This document shows, piece by piece, positions 12,573 through 24,536 of a DNA stretch of 64,000 nucleotides. Below the pieces are notes generated by a model. That model did no database searches, was not told the DNA's origin, and saw nothing but the letters and a program-made list of their open reading frames with translations. The DNA lies in NCBI GenBank assembly GCA_947579665.1, contig OX388350.1, positions 88,679,152 through 88,743,151 on the forward strand. Reading direction: 5' to 3'. The DNA is from Sympetrum striolatum. Its lineage: Eukaryota > Arthropoda > Insecta > Odonata > Libellulidae. Position 1 is the first letter of the stretch. Every line of letters begins with the position of its first letter. A program made the translations under genes and the position numbers.

Positions 12573-13166
12573 TCAATCGGCGATTCCAGAGCCGTACAAC
12601 ACACCTTCCTCGACCTCTGCGAACTCGTTTTTAGCAGAATCGCTTTCTCTCCGATAGATCCTGGCCCTTTTAGCGAGATCGCTCATGCACCCCTCCGAAC
12701 GGATGATCCGACTCTCGTCCCGTATTAGGCCACAAAACAAATTCAGTTCTTGAAAACCAATTCCCAGAAGACGCATATTAAGCACAATACTACGACGGTT
12801 GATTTCTTTGGCATTTCTTATGAGCGGGCACGAATTTATCAAAACATCACTACCACACTTCTTGCATTTCATGCACACAGTAAAGTCCAAGCCACGTTCA
12901 CTTTTCCGCTCAAATGCTACTTCCCCATGGCAGTCCTTGCAAACTAAAAGTGTAGCATGTGTCCAGAAGACAGAGAAAAACTCGATGAAATTGTAACTTA
13001 GATGTTCGTTGACGACGAAGACAGCGGCACTTGCGCTCCCAATTTTACGTGACGACGTGCTGGCGTACTCGGTAGATTTCTCGGGCTTGCCGACGTTCCT
13101 TTGCAAACTTTTATTTTTTCTTCGATAAGCAAAGGTTCTTTTGCTTCGGGAACCCTTCCTATCCAT
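12573..13166 (-). pseudogene. Mutator-like transposase N-terminal fragment
   Basis: A 197-residue minus-strand frame begins MDRKGSRSKRTF, a basic leader. It then shows a Cys-rich module with CKDC (about residue 77), CMKCKKC (about 98) and INSCPLIRNAKEINRRSIVLNMRLLGIGFQELNLFCGL (about residues 109-146, quoted here as INSCPLI, EINRR, NMRLLGIG and LFCGL). These blocks are typical of the Mutator-like transposase domain common in arthropod genomes, usually KC..C..INSCPL......EIN.R...AMR.LG.G..GL..FC. The known family is several hundred residues longer, and the frame stops at 12573 without the DDE catalytic region. It is therefore a 3'-truncated copy, not a functional gene. Assignment to the family is by eye. 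Confidence 0.75.
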
Positions 13167-14668
13167 GGTTGAACAGGCAAATTACTCGCGAATCCAAAAG
13201 AATAAGGAGAAGAATATTTCGATACGAGTGGACACAACCACGACGAAAACGAAACTAACTTCATCTAAACGAAACCGTAAGAGTATGTTAGTCACAGACT
13301 TTTTTTCTGAAACCACAGCCCTATTTTCCCTTCCTCGATTATCGGAAATAATTCAGGTACATTTTATACCTGAAATACAAATTCAGGTATAATACCTGAA
13401 ATACAAATGATTTCCGGCTCACCATGTGCGAGCTCAGCACGCCGCGAGAGCGCCACAAAACTTGCCTCACAACTTGGTTTAAGTTTCTAATTTGGCAAAA
13501 TCCTTTCGGTATCTTATTTCTAGATACCTAAAATTGAAAAAAAAAAATCGATATTTTCAAAGTGTTACATGAGAACACCCCCTTAAACCTCGGGTATCTT
13601 ATTTTATAGCGCCAATTCTTTTCGGCCTCTGTCTTCAAGCATCCCTTTCTTTAGGATAACTGCTCAAATTACAGGTGTTCAATGTAGTTGATTATATAGC
13701 GAAGGACCGTTGTTGAATAATTTGGAATTCAGTCGGATTTCATACTGCAATGATTGAATTAGGTCCACCAAGTCTAGCCGGAGACAGTCTTTTCGTGAAG
13801 TATATAAGCGCACATAAGACCCTTAAAATATCCGAAGAGTGACTTTGAAGTCAATAGAGCTAAAACGCCATTTTATCGGGTTATTTCTGCAAACGGACAC
13901 CAGTCTACGTTTATTCTACATCAACAGCAAGCGTTTCTGCCCATGCTGTCAGTTAGGCGTGATAGTTTCTCTCGACTTTTAATTAGGACTATCTTAAATA
14001 CCTCGAAATGCATTAGATAATATTTCTTTCTTTGAAAAAATAATTCCGACTTTGCAAGACATATACCAAAACACAAGGATTTGAAGGATGCTTTCATAGT
14101 AATAATGATATTGTAGCGAGGATAAACTGGGACGTTTGAGGAGATGATAGGTATGATTAGCAACTCAGGAAAATCCTTTATATGCAAAGCGCGACAAAGG
14201 TGCAGGAGATGATCGACACCAATGTTTCTCACTGTGGTCGCTCTCACTGCCCTCCGCGCTTCTCCCTCTTGCGCCTCGCACATAAAACACGAAAAGGACA
14301 ACCATTCTGCTTCAATATTTTATTTGTCGAAAACGCCACACAGAGAATAGAAAAAGGACCTTGTCAAAAATAAAAAAAATATTACATTATCGTGGGTAGT
14401 TCAAAAAAATCCCGCTTTGTATATTTCGTTTACGTGTGATTTAAGTTACCTTAGTTGAATTGTTAGCATCTCGTTCTTCGTTTGCTCTTTTCTAATTCTC
14501 AATCGGAATCACAGCATCACTAGTGTCGATGGTTTTGGATGTGTTTCGAAAAAGTACAAGTTTATAAGAGTCAGATAACGTAGTGCTGCCTGTTCGAGCT
14601 TCATTTTATTAAATTACGGTTATTTTAATTTTCTTCGGAGGCATCGCAAGTGTATCCTCATTGTTACA
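13167..14668. other. Intronic DNA, possible transposon end, no gene
   Basis: A run of A at about 13539-13548 followed by ATCGATATTTTC and a C-rich stretch near 13580 resembles a transposon terminus but has no visible partner. The open frame at 13921-14301 (minus) has no recognisable domain and overlaps another frame on the + strand; I do not support either as a gene. Confidence 0.3.
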
Positions 14669-15130
14669 TTGGTAAAATCCAAAGCTTTAGGAGTTGATGG
14701 AATTCCCATCATTATAATCAATGAGCCGATGCATATCGTACTGCCGTTTATTACTAACATATACAATTGTTCCCTAATTCAAGGTTATTTCCCATCGAAA
14801 TGGAAACAAGCTCTTATCCGACCGATCCCGAAAAATGGGCATTCTAACGACAGTGAGTATCGACCGATCAGCATTCTTTCTGTTTTATCAAAAGCACTTG
14901 AGAAGCTGGTCCATGGGCAGGTTACCGAATTCATTGAAAAAAAAAACTCTCTCCTTGACCCATTAGAGTCTGGATTTCGGAAACTTCATTCGACCTCAAT
15001 TGCTCTAGTGAAGATTACAGAAGACATTCGCAGGTCTATTGATTGTAAAAAGCTAACCGCGTTGGTACTACTCGATTACACAAAAGAATTCGACTCGATC
15101 GATATAGATATTCTTACGCTTAAACTTTAG
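14669..15130 (+). mobile_element. Non-LTR retrotransposon reverse transcriptase fragment
   Basis: A 153-residue frame with the first RT blocks: KSKALGVDGIP, then NCSLIQGYFPSKWKQALIRPIPK, YRPISILSVLSKALEKLV, a GFRKLHST block and VLLDYTKEFDSID, where the family has DFSKAFD (first catalytic Asp present). The frame stops at 15130 and the SGVPQGS and FADD blocks are missing, so it is truncated. The RPISIL...SKxLE wording suggests a Jockey-type polymerase, distinct from the other LINEs in this window. Confidence 0.85.
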
Positions 15131-15399
15131 ATGATGGTACTCCAAGCTATCCTTGCTTGAAGGATGTTCCACGAGTGGACTTCTTCGCCATTTGAGAAGT
15201 GCTCATCGTGAGATAATAACTACCGCAGATTCTTCTGGCGCAAAAAGTTCACGCATGCCTTTCGAATTCGAATCAAGGCCTATATAGTCAACCTCAAATA
15301 ACATCGTTCATTAGGAAAGATACAGGCAGAAATAGGCATAAATAAATAGGCAGAAATAATTGCAATTGTTGTTGATGCATTTTAGTGGATGGATTTTCT
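15131..15399. other. Short spacer between two transposon relics
   Basis: Nothing recognisable. The tract AATAGGCATAAATAAATAGGCAG near 15330 is a short imperfect repeat. Confidence 0.3.
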
Positions 15400-16965
15400 A
15401 TTAATGCAATAACACACAGTGCATTTGTTCGTAACTCGCTTTCTGACAGATGTATGTATTTGCCAAAAAAACCCTCATCCGGTTATGCAAATGGTTCACG
15501 AACAATATGATATCGCTAAGAAAATTGCAACATCAGAAATAACTAGAATGAAGTCTGATAAAGCCAGATTCAGTATTACATTAGATGAATACACTTCGCT
15601 AACAAATCGCCGGTATATAAACATAAACGTACATGCAAAGTCGAAGTTTTGGAATTTGGGTATGGTTCGCATTTCCGGGTCAAGATCTGCAGAGAAAATA
15701 GTGAATCTTGTTGAAGATAAACTATCTGAATTTAGTTTATCTCTTACGGAGGACATCGCCAGCATAACTGATGGTGCTAGTGTTATGGTTAAATTTGGGA
15801 AGATAAGTGGGGTTGATCATCCACTATGTTTTGCTCATGGACTTCATTTAGCTGTCTGCGATGTTCTTTATGTAAATGGAAAAAGGAACTTTGACCCCGA
15901 ATCTGTTGAAATGAGTTAATCTGTCAATGACACCGATTTAGAAGAAGAATTCACAACTAGTGTGGAAATATTCAACAATGATACACAATATTACGGAAAA
16001 ACATTGACTTGAGCGAACATAAGTTAATAATTCCCACTATTATTGGGAAAATGCGAAATATAGTAAATTTATTTCGTATATCTCCAATAAATAATGAGAT
16101 ACCTATTGCAAAAACATGAAACTGAAAAGCACAGTAAGGAGTTGCAACTTAAACTTGATTCGAAAACGAGATGGAATAGCTTATTAGATATGTTGGAGGT
16201 ATTTTATCATGAAAGGAATGCATTTTAAAAGCTATGATTGATATAAAGATAACCATAAACATTTCAGAAGAGGAATTTAATGTAATTAATGCGATTGTGT
16301 CGTCACTGCGTCCTGATAGCAGTGGACCGACTTGTCAAAGAGATTCAACACTGCTAATAGCGGAAGGTATGTTTAAATTTATACAGGATGATTTGTCTGA
16401 GCAGAATACCTATGTTTCCTAAGTGAAAAAAGTCTTACAAAAAAGGGTAGAAGAACGTAGAAGTAAGAATCTAGTCGGCTAGTTAATGTACTTAAACAGT
16501 CCTCAGTATTATCAACAAAATGCGAACTTTACGCTACCTAAAGAATGTGAAATAATAATAAAATAAAAATATTAAAAAGCCAAAGCAATTCAGATGATCG
16601 AGAGACTTTTTAGAAGTAAGCTGGAAGACAATGGAAAAAATTCAGGGGAGGTTATGGAATCTGAACTATTTGTTAGGTCCTCAGCTCTTCATTGATCCGT
16701 CCCTGACAAATGAATTGGATGCCGCAATTGACAACGCTGGCAAAGTAAACAGCAATTCCTGGAAGCATATCTATAGAAATAGATATCTTTGTATTAACCG
16801 AAGAGCGTGCATCTAGGATAAATAATTTATTTTGAGTCTTGTTAACTATTCCAACAACGTCTGTTGAAGCAGAACGTACATTTTCTGCGGCAGGTCCCTT
16901 TCTTACAAAACTACGCACACATTTAAGTGACAATAGTGTAAATAACTTGTGTTTTTAAATTACTT
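15400..16965 (+). pseudogene. hAT superfamily transposase relic
   Basis: The + strand shows most of a hAT transposase broken into frames. 15419-15919 has DKARFSITLDEYTSLTNRRY (first catalytic Asp region, usually FSLTxDxWTS), then ITDGASVMVKFGK (second Asp region, usually TDNASNM) and HPLCFAHGLHLAVCDV (the CxxH block). After stops it continues LQLKLDSKTRWNSLLDML (about 16145-16200), and ends with SRINNLF..LLTIPTTSVEAERTFSAAG and LRTHLSDNSVNNL (about 16810-16960), the C-terminal hAT dimerisation domain. At least four frame breaks make it inactive. No terminal repeats were found. Confidence 0.88.
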
Positions 16966-17639
16966 TACCAATGAAAAATAACTTATGGGTGTACAATAGG
17001 GTGGTCCTTATTTTCGAAAGTTTGAAATTCTTTCGGGACTAAAGTTGTTCCATTTGGTTAGAAAATAAATCGTGTAAAAAATAATTAAAATCGGATAACG
17101 GAAAGACGTGCCGCATCGCACTTAAAGTTTTTAATTTTCAACATTTTTGGCCTTTTTTCGATCATCACAGGAGATTAGGGAGTCTTCCCATATTTAAACT
17201 GTTTTGATTTTTTTATCAATGCATAGTTAGACATTAACTGTGATTTTCGTAAAATATTAATTATATCTGCGCAGTAGTTTTTGAGATTCAGCCCAAATAG
17301 AGAGCGCGCGCCGTACAAGTGACGCCGTGCAATAGGCGCCTCCCCTCGAATCCAAGAATCTCGTCGCCTTGTATTCTGTCTAGTTTATATAGTTCTAATC
17401 AATTTTAAGCATAGTTTTTCTGCATAGCGTAGGTTAAAGACTCAATTATGCGTTAAATAATTTAAAATTTTGAAGTTCGCTGGGAGGAAGGAAGAAAAGT
17501 TCCCTCGGCGCTTCCGCTCGAGTCTATGATTTTTGCTGCCGTTAATTTTGTCTTGTATTAAACTAATAGATAAAAAATTAATAATTTATGTTGTTTTAGG
17601 GAGTATAAATCTATGTTCATCTAGTAAAGCATAAGATAA
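16966..17639. other. Intronic DNA, possible repeat end
   Basis: A block starting TAGGGTGGTCCTTATTTT at about 16999 looks like the terminus of a dispersed repeat, but only one copy is in the window. No gene is supported. The segment after about 17460 may be the 5' untranslated part of the following LINE. Confidence 0.3.
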
Positions 17640-20600
17640 ATCTTCGAAGATTCAAACAAATGGCAACAACAAATAGGCTAAAGGGAATTTGTGGGAATGC
17701 ATCTAATTTAAGTGGATCCGATATAGGAAATAATGTTAATAAACAATTGAGTACCTTAAAAATTACTGAGAAAGATGAGAATGAGCCACAGCGCGTTTCT
17801 CGGGCTTCTACCAATGTAAATGAATTGCCATTATTAATTGTAGGAGCATTAAAAACAAAGTAGCCGATCTAGAGCATCCGAAGTAACGACTCCGACATAA
17901 TTATAGGCACCGAAAGCTGGCTAACAGACGATATTAATGACTACGAAGTATTTCCTAAAGATTTTAAGATTTATCGAAAGGACCATCAGGATAAAGTAGG
18001 TGGGGGAGTATTTATAGCGGTTAAAAGTTATTTACGGAGTAATTCACATACGTATCCTAACAGTTGCATCGATAACGTATGTTGTACTATTAGTCAGCCG
18101 AATTAACCTAATCTACATGTATGTGCTTTTTACCGGCCACCCAACTCTTCGCGTCATGTTTTGCGTAACCTAAACAATGAAATAAATTTTTACTCGCATA
18201 AAAACAACAATAGCAAAATAATAATAGGAGAAAATTTTAATCTTCCAGACATCGATTGGCAAAAGCACGTAGTCAAGAAAAGAGCTCGGGACAATGGCTC
18301 TTGCAGGACATTATTGAATTTAATGAAAATAAATTCGTTACACCAGCTAGTCAAAGAGCCTACCAGGGAAATAAACATTTTAGATCTTTTTCTTACGAAT
18401 ACTCCCGAGCGAGTATCTAACACATCTGTTTGCGATGGACTTTCCGATCACAAAGCCATAATTATTGGAAAAAAATCATGGAAACAAACTTTTACTTGAC
18501 CACTAATTTAATATCTGAAAAAACACGACCTAGGTTTCGTAGCGTCGCTACATCATCAGGTGACAAGTAAAACACACTTCCGAATATATACACTCATGAA
18601 AGGGGGGAGGGGAGAGAAGGCAGCAAGTAACGGAAGGAGGAAAAAAGGGGGGGGAAGGTGGAAAGGAGGGGGTAAGGGATGAGGCGGGTTACATAGCTAA
18701 GGTTCTCAATCACAAACCGTTGAATTGCAAGATAGACAGAATTACAAAGTAAGGAAAGCAAGAGTTACAAAGTAAGGCAAAGGTCACTAAATTCAAAAAA
18801 GATGCAACGAGTAAGGTGAAGAGTAAGGGCAAAGTGCGGGATGCTAGGAAAGGTGAACGGAAAATTAAGGAATGAGGGTTTGCAATATGGGAGAAGGATT
18901 AGGAAACAGAATTTCGTTGGCAATATTCGACGAGGAGCTCCTCGTGAAGTCTCCAAAGCGTCTCTCACTTTTGTCACATAGGTGGAGCACTTTCATATCA
19001 AATTCACTCGTATGCCCTCTTTCAAGCAAATGCTGGCTCAAGTGCAGACGGATTGTTATTAATAAGAGCACGTTTATGTTCTTTTTTCCGTTCTGAGAAA
19101 CGTCTTCCGGTTTGTCCAATATAAAAACAATCACAATCATTACAATTTAATCTATAAACACCACTTCTGTTAAACACCTCAACGGGATCTTTGCACTTGA
19201 CTAATAAGTTTTTCAGTTTAGGGCCTGTCTTGAAGGAACATTTAAATGTAGCGGGAAAACTGTTATTCACTGAGTAGGAGATTTTACCGAGGAACTTAAG
19301 GGAACACCACTTCATCTTAGTATGCTTAAGCACTCGGAAAATATCGTGCAAAGCCATTTTATTCCTCTTCTTCTCTATAATTTGATCTACTATCACAGGA
19401 CTGAAACCGTTTTTAACTGCAATAATTTTAATAATGTTCACTTCGTTAAGAAAACTTTGTGTGGAGAGGGGTACACTCAGTAGCCGGTGGATCATTGCTA
19501 ATTTATGCTATGTAGCCCGCCTCATCCCTTACCCCCTCCTTTCCACCTCCTTTCCACCTTCCCCCCTTTTTTTCCTCCTTCCGTTACTTGCTACCTTCTC
19601 TCCCCTTTCATGAGTGTATATATTCGGAAGTGTGTTTTACTTGTCACCTGATGATGTAGCGACGCTACGAAACCTAGGTCGTGTTTTTTCAGATATTAAA
19701 TTAGTTGTCTAGTAAAAGTTTGTTTCCATGAATTTTTTACAAATTAAGAAATACCATAATGTTAACCCTGAGATGGTTTCGTTTATCCATAATTATAGAT
19801 TTCGACCTTTACTTGGTAAGGCACAGAAAACCTAAGCGCAGAGTATATCTTTACCCACGAGCCGATTTCGAAGGATATCGTAGTAAATCATGTGCGAATT
19901 TCCGGAGTATGAAACGCGCGCTATATGTTTAAATACCGAGGACACATGGAATATTTTTGTAACAACAATGCGTGACCTAATGGATATATTTGTACCCTCC
20001 AAACTTGCTAATCAAATTAATGAACCTAGATGGTATAATAAGGAGACTAGGAGAGCACTAAAGAAACAGAGGCGTTTGCATTCCAAGTTAAAAGCCGATG
20101 CGAGGCAACCGAACGATATCAACACAGATCAAGTAAAGAGCGAACACAAGGAAGCAAAGTCGGAAACTAAACGAATTATGCGAGATGCCCTCCGTTAATA
20201 TATAAAGAAGATTTTATGCGAACACCTGGAAGAGGACCCAAAAGTGTTTTGGTCGTACGTTCGTGAGGTCCAAGGTAAAGAGCAAACTGTTGGTTCGTTA
20301 AAGGATACTACCGGTAATATAGTAAACGATGCTAAAGGCAAATCTAATATCTTGAATGATTTTTTTCGAAGCGTTTTCACGTCTGACGATACATCAAATA
20401 CTCTCCCGAATGTTGATAAATCTGAATCGATGTCGAAAATCACCTTCAGAGAAAACGGCATCATAAAACTATTGCAACAGAATGAACTGAATAAAGCTCC
20501 TGGTCCTGAAGACATACCGGCTCGAGTTTTCAAGGAAGTTTCGGAGAGCGTAGCACCTTTTCTTAAAGTTATATTTGACAAGACTATGAGCGAAGGAAAG

Positions 20601-21950
20601 GTCCCGAAGGATTGGAAAATTGCGAATGTCACGCCAATATTTAAAAGTGGCTCTAAGGACGATCCAGCTAATTACAGGCCTATATCTTAACATCACTGAG
20701 CGGTAAAATTATGGAACATATAATAGCTAGCTCTTTAATGGGTTTTCTTGAAACGTCCAATTTCATAAATAGGAATCAACACGTTTTCGTAAGACTCGTT
20801 CTTGCGAGTCTCAGCTGGCTTTATTAGTACACGATGTTCTAAACTCTGCTGAAAAACATAAGCAAATCGATGCGATATTTTTAGATTTTCGGAAGGCTTT
20901 CGATAAGGTACCTCATCATAAATTGCTGTATAAATTAGAAGTTGTGGGTATCAATGCAGAAGTTATTAACTGGATAAAAGACTTTCTCTCCGATAGAGAG
21001 CAACGAGTAGTACTCGATGGTATTAGTTCCAACTTGGTTAAGATGACCTCGGGCGTCCCTCAGGGCAGTGTAATTGGACCGTTGTTATTTTTAGTATATA
21101 TCAACGACCTCAGCAATCACATTGAAAGCAATGTTAGGATATTCGCAGACGACATAGTCATTTACAGGGAAATAGATAGTTCAGAGGATAGATTAACCCT
21201 TTCGAACGACTTAGATAGAATTATGAACTGGTGCGATGATTGGCAATTAGAGCTTAATGTAGAAAAGTGCTCGGTAGTTAACTTCTTCGAAAGTAAATCT
21301 ATAATAAATGATTATTCTTATAGCCTCCGAGGGGTAAACCTAACGACAGTAGAATCGGTAAAGTATCTTGGAGTAACTCTCACGAATAATCTATCATGGA
21401 GTGCCCACATCCGAAATATATGTGGAAAAGCACTTAAGAAACTCGGCTTCGTCAAAAGAATAGTCGGTAGGAGCGAAGAAAAAGTTCGCGAGCGATGCTA
21501 CTTAGCGTTAGTTAGGCCTCGCCTTGAGTATGCATGTAGTGTATGGGAGAAATGTCATATTCGGGATTTAGAAGAAGTACAACGAAAGGCGATACGATTT
21601 GTAAAGAATTGCTACGATAAAACAGCGAGTGTCACTAAGATGTTACAGGACGCGGGATGGAAATCATTAGAAGATAGAAGAAAAATTCAAAGGATAAATT
21701 TATTAAATAAGTTCAGAGAAATTACGTTTTCAGATGGTGTAACCGATATAATGCGAACCCCCTGTTATATGGGCCGTTCTGATACTGCCAGAAAGATTAG
21801 GGAAATAGATGCTAGAACGAATCGTTTCAGAAATTCATTTTTTCCGCGAAGTATAAGCGAAAGCAACCGTTTAGGAAAATATTCCGTTATTTATTGATGT
21901 ATTATCCGCAAGGTACGCACATGTAATTCTTAACTCAGGCCATTAATGTA
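17640..21950 (+). mobile_element. Nearly full-length CR1/Jockey-like LINE, interrupted by a Penelope-like insertion
   Basis: A short frame at 17660-17863 may be the ORF1 remnant. An AP-endonuclease domain follows (about 17880-18480) with ESWL, GGGVFIAV, FYRPPNS, GENFNLPDIDW (normally GDFN), LDLFLT and SDHKA blocks. A Penelope-like element sits at about 18467-19747. The LINE resumes at about 19750 with a connector (19890-20198), RT blocks KVPKDWKIANVTPIFKSGS and NYRPIS (20244-20690), DAIFLDFRKAFDKVPHH (about 20872-20925), and a 324-residue frame (20923-21897) with SGVPQGSVIGPLLF and the catalytic FADD box at its residues 74-77. The polymerase is interrupted by several stops and frameshifts. 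A second, 5'-truncated copy lies at 61802-62745. Confidence 0.9.
18467..19747 (-). mobile_element. Penelope-like element fragment with inverted terminal arms and GIY-YIG endonuclease
   Basis: Arms of about 235 bp, 18467-18702 and 19509-19747, are inverted copies of each other; both contain CACCTGATGATGTAGCGACG or its complement near a poly-purine tract. Between them the minus strand encodes VPLSTQSFLNEVNIIKIIA (19495 down), a linker, then SGVYRLNCNDCDCFYIGQTG with RRFSERKKEHKRAL, the GIY-YIG endonuclease typical of Penelope-like elements. After a frameshift, HLSQHLLERGHT continues to about 18870. The reverse transcriptase is absent, so this is a 5'-truncated copy. The inverted arms match the known ability of Penelope elements to carry flanking repeats in inverted orientation. 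The insertion splits the LINE between its endonuclease and RT regions. Confidence 0.85.
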
Positions 21951-22100
21951 AATAAAAGATATGCATGATAACTTGTTTGATATTGATTCACTATCATCTT
22001 TCGCGTCTTCGTAAAAATTCAGAAGTCCTGTTTTTCCACCACTGTCTATGCAAAATTACGGAAAACAGTTTCGTACCTCCTATATTGGAATCGTCTAGGG

Positions 22101-22530
22101 CTAACAAAAAATATTCAGCTTTTTTAAGCTAGAAACTAGGGTTTCCTGACCTGCTGGAGTTAATACATTTTCATCGATACTGCTAGCTTTAGTTTTTCCA
22201 CAGGATTGCTTCTTCGCAATAGATGAATAATAGAAAATAATTTGATACAATTTATTCCCACAATTTTGGTTATTATAACTAATATGGTTCTTTAGACTAT
22301 GAAACATAGCTGTAACCTCCGCAGCTGTGATCAACTCTTCTGCTCTTGTGTCTTGTTTCTTTAAAAAAGATGCACAATTTTTCTGAAACTGTTCTTGTAA
22401 ATATATTTGTTTTGCCGCCGAAGCATGATTTTTAAGAGCACCTATTCCACCAAACTTTACAGAAAAGGTTTGGTTGCAAATTGTACATTTGAATTGATCG
22501 CACCCAATCGAATGTCGTTAAAAGAGCAAT
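22101..22530 (-). pseudogene. Zinc-finger N-terminal part of a hAT-like transposase
   Basis: Minus-strand translation from about 22500 reads DQFKCTICNQTFSVKFGGIG, then ALKNHASAAKQ, a CxxC...H finger whose last His is replaced. It continues through LITAAEVTAMFHSLKNHISY, CGNKLYQIIFYYSSIAKKQSC and GKTKASSIDENVLTPAG to a stop at 22101. The SxxAKKxSCGRTKxxAxxxNVL wording is known to me from a hAT-related family of arthropod proteins in which a catalytic domain would follow. That domain is absent here. Family assignment is moderate, and no function beyond transposition is implied. Confidence 0.6.
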
Positions 22531-22817
22531 AGTAATTCAGTGAGGAATCTGCACTATCCGTTTGAATTTCCTGTTTAGAATTTAAAGTTTAATCCCTGGT
22601 TAAAATTAATGTAAAAAGTTCGCTCTAAATATTATCTATTATTTTGTAATGAATTGAGTAATTTTATATCGCTTTCACAGCTCATTTCACTCATCTGATC
22701 AATTAAATACTTCCGCGTAAATCTATTATATATAGATGCTTCTCCGGATTCACTCATGTATCTATTATATACGAGTAAAATGTAGCTTGCATACTGCAAG
22801 CAGATCGGCAACACTAA
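22531..22817. other. Intronic DNA, no gene
   Basis: AT-rich sequence between the hAT-like fragment and the repeat complex. Nothing recognisable. Confidence 0.3.
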
Positions 22818-23210
22818 TTTCATGTCGGCATCATATCGGGACGGTCCTCAAAAGAAAAAAAAATCTGATGTGGCCAACACATGACTTTCTCCATATATAA
22901 GATATAAATATTAATATACGACAGTAATTTCGAACCCTATATTCCATCTAAACTTGGAAGATGAGTGATTAATTTATATATTATTATCTTTGACGTCACA
23001 AACATTATAAATAATGTTTTTTGGACATGATCGATGAAAAACGATGAAATTGGCATTTCGCCCATAGAGCCCAGAGCGCCCGCAAAGTACATAATCAGCA
23101 ACTTCCAGTTTATCAGTATTTTATGAATAACTCTTAAAAAATCAGTGGTACAAAAATATGATTCAAACAAAAGTTATAGTAAATTACTTTTTCTAAAACG
23201 TTTGTAAATA
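22818..23210 (-). repeat. Composite interspersed repeat, copy in reverse orientation
   Basis: It starts with the terminal segment CTGATGTGGCC...GACTTTCTCCATATA and includes the GAGCGCC...AAGTACATAATCAGC block and the ACAAAAGTTATAGTAAATTAC block. The same blocks recur at 24660-24820, 26270-26480 and 30480-30800. It lacks the (TG)n part found in the other copies. Confidence 0.75.
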
Positions 23211-23224
23211 ACAGCCCATGTGGA

Positions 23225-24505
23225 AATATTTGTTGGTTTCCAATAAAATTTTCGAATACATACCAATAACATTTCCATTAGAAATTCTATTGGATTCCAT
23301 TAGAGTTTTGGCCGTTGGTTTCCTATTGGTATTGGTTTCCTATTGGTTTTCCGCTAATATTCCTGTTGGTTTTAACCAAAATCCTATTGGTTTTCTAATG
23401 GTTTACCGTTGCTTCCTATTGGTATTCCGTGAATATCCCTGTTGGTTTTAACCAAAATCCTATTGGTTTTTTAATGGTTTATCGCGTAATTTATTTCCAG
23501 GTTTAAAAGGTATAATTTTCAGTAAAGAAATGCAAAATACACTTAAATATTTATTACCACAAACAACAACACTACATCATTTCCAAATTAGTTGCTATTA
23601 ATTGCTAAATCCAACTTCTTGGCCGCTTTCCTCAGATTGATTCACACCTACCTCGTTAACCACGTTCTTGCAAATATTATTACAATCAAAGCACTTTCCT
23701 ATGTTTTCCATTGTTCTTTTCTTCTGCTACCTGCTCACTTCCGGACAAACTCTTTCTTCCTTTACATATTACAAACTTTACAAACTGTTTCTTCCTTTAC
23801 ACACCTACTCACATAGCTCACCATGTGAATTACTACGAAAGTGGTGCAAATGGCTCGAATTTTACGATACTCTTTTAGAAACTTTTGCTATATCTTTCGA
23901 TTACAGTACGATCATTTTAACTTATACCGTCGCGTTTTCACTTGAAATAAAAATGTGCACTTTCACAAAACACTCCCGAACTCTTTCTCTTCACGAACTT
24001 TCGCACTGCTTCCTCTCTCTTGCATCTTCACGCCGCCATTAGGGTCCCGTTATCCCTAGCGGACCCTTAGGGAACTACCACCCCGGGGCCGTCTGCTACT
24101 TGTACAATACATTTATCATTAGCCCATAAAATTACATTACTATCAAGTTCCACACTCTTGCAATGTTTGTTAGAATATCTAAGGATTATTCTCCTATATG
24201 GCGGAAGTTATACAAGTGCATAGCGCATCTACGCAGTGAATTGAACGAAAACCAATATAGACTTTTCAGATCCAGTACGTCCCAATAAGAATAGCCAAGC
24301 TTCCTAATACCAACACACGCCATTAAAAACACCATAGGAAACCAATACAACCTAATAAGATCCTGCTAAACGTCCCAATAGGAAATACTGAGCTTCCTAA
24401 AACCAATACACACCAACAAAGACACCATACAAAACCAATACAAACCAATATAAGCGAAGAAAACCAACATAAACCAACAGAAATACCAATAGGAACCTAG
24501 GAAAA
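23225..24505. repeat. Foldback-like element with degenerate CCAATAGGAA arrays at both ends
   Basis: The left end (23225-23490) is made of many degenerate copies of TTGGTTTCCTATTGG. The right end (24255-24505) consists of the complementary pattern CCAATAGGAAACC. The two ends are therefore inverted internally repetitive arrays about 250 bp each around a 0.75-kb centre. On the minus strand the centre has a start ATG near 23710 followed by KCFDCNNICKNVVNE, a short Cys-rich peptide, and otherwise no domain I can name. The architecture resembles foldback elements, but the classification is inference. Confidence 0.6.
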
Positions 24506-24536
24506 TTTTCATACGGGAGTATATAATTAAATATCA

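Noticed and set aside
13540..13600. Right terminal repeat of the Mutator-like element
   Set aside because: No matching inverted copy was found left of 12573, so the boundary is not supported.
23592..24042. Host gene in the centre of the foldback-like element
   Set aside because: Frames are short and overlapping; the only notable peptide is a small Cys-rich one without downstream coding sequence.
24030..24062. Sequence resembling an I-SceI-type homing endonuclease site (TAGGGATAAC on the minus strand)
   Set aside because: The match covers only part of the site. The local AGGGTCC/GGACCCT inverted repeat explains it better, and no homing endonuclease gene is nearby.
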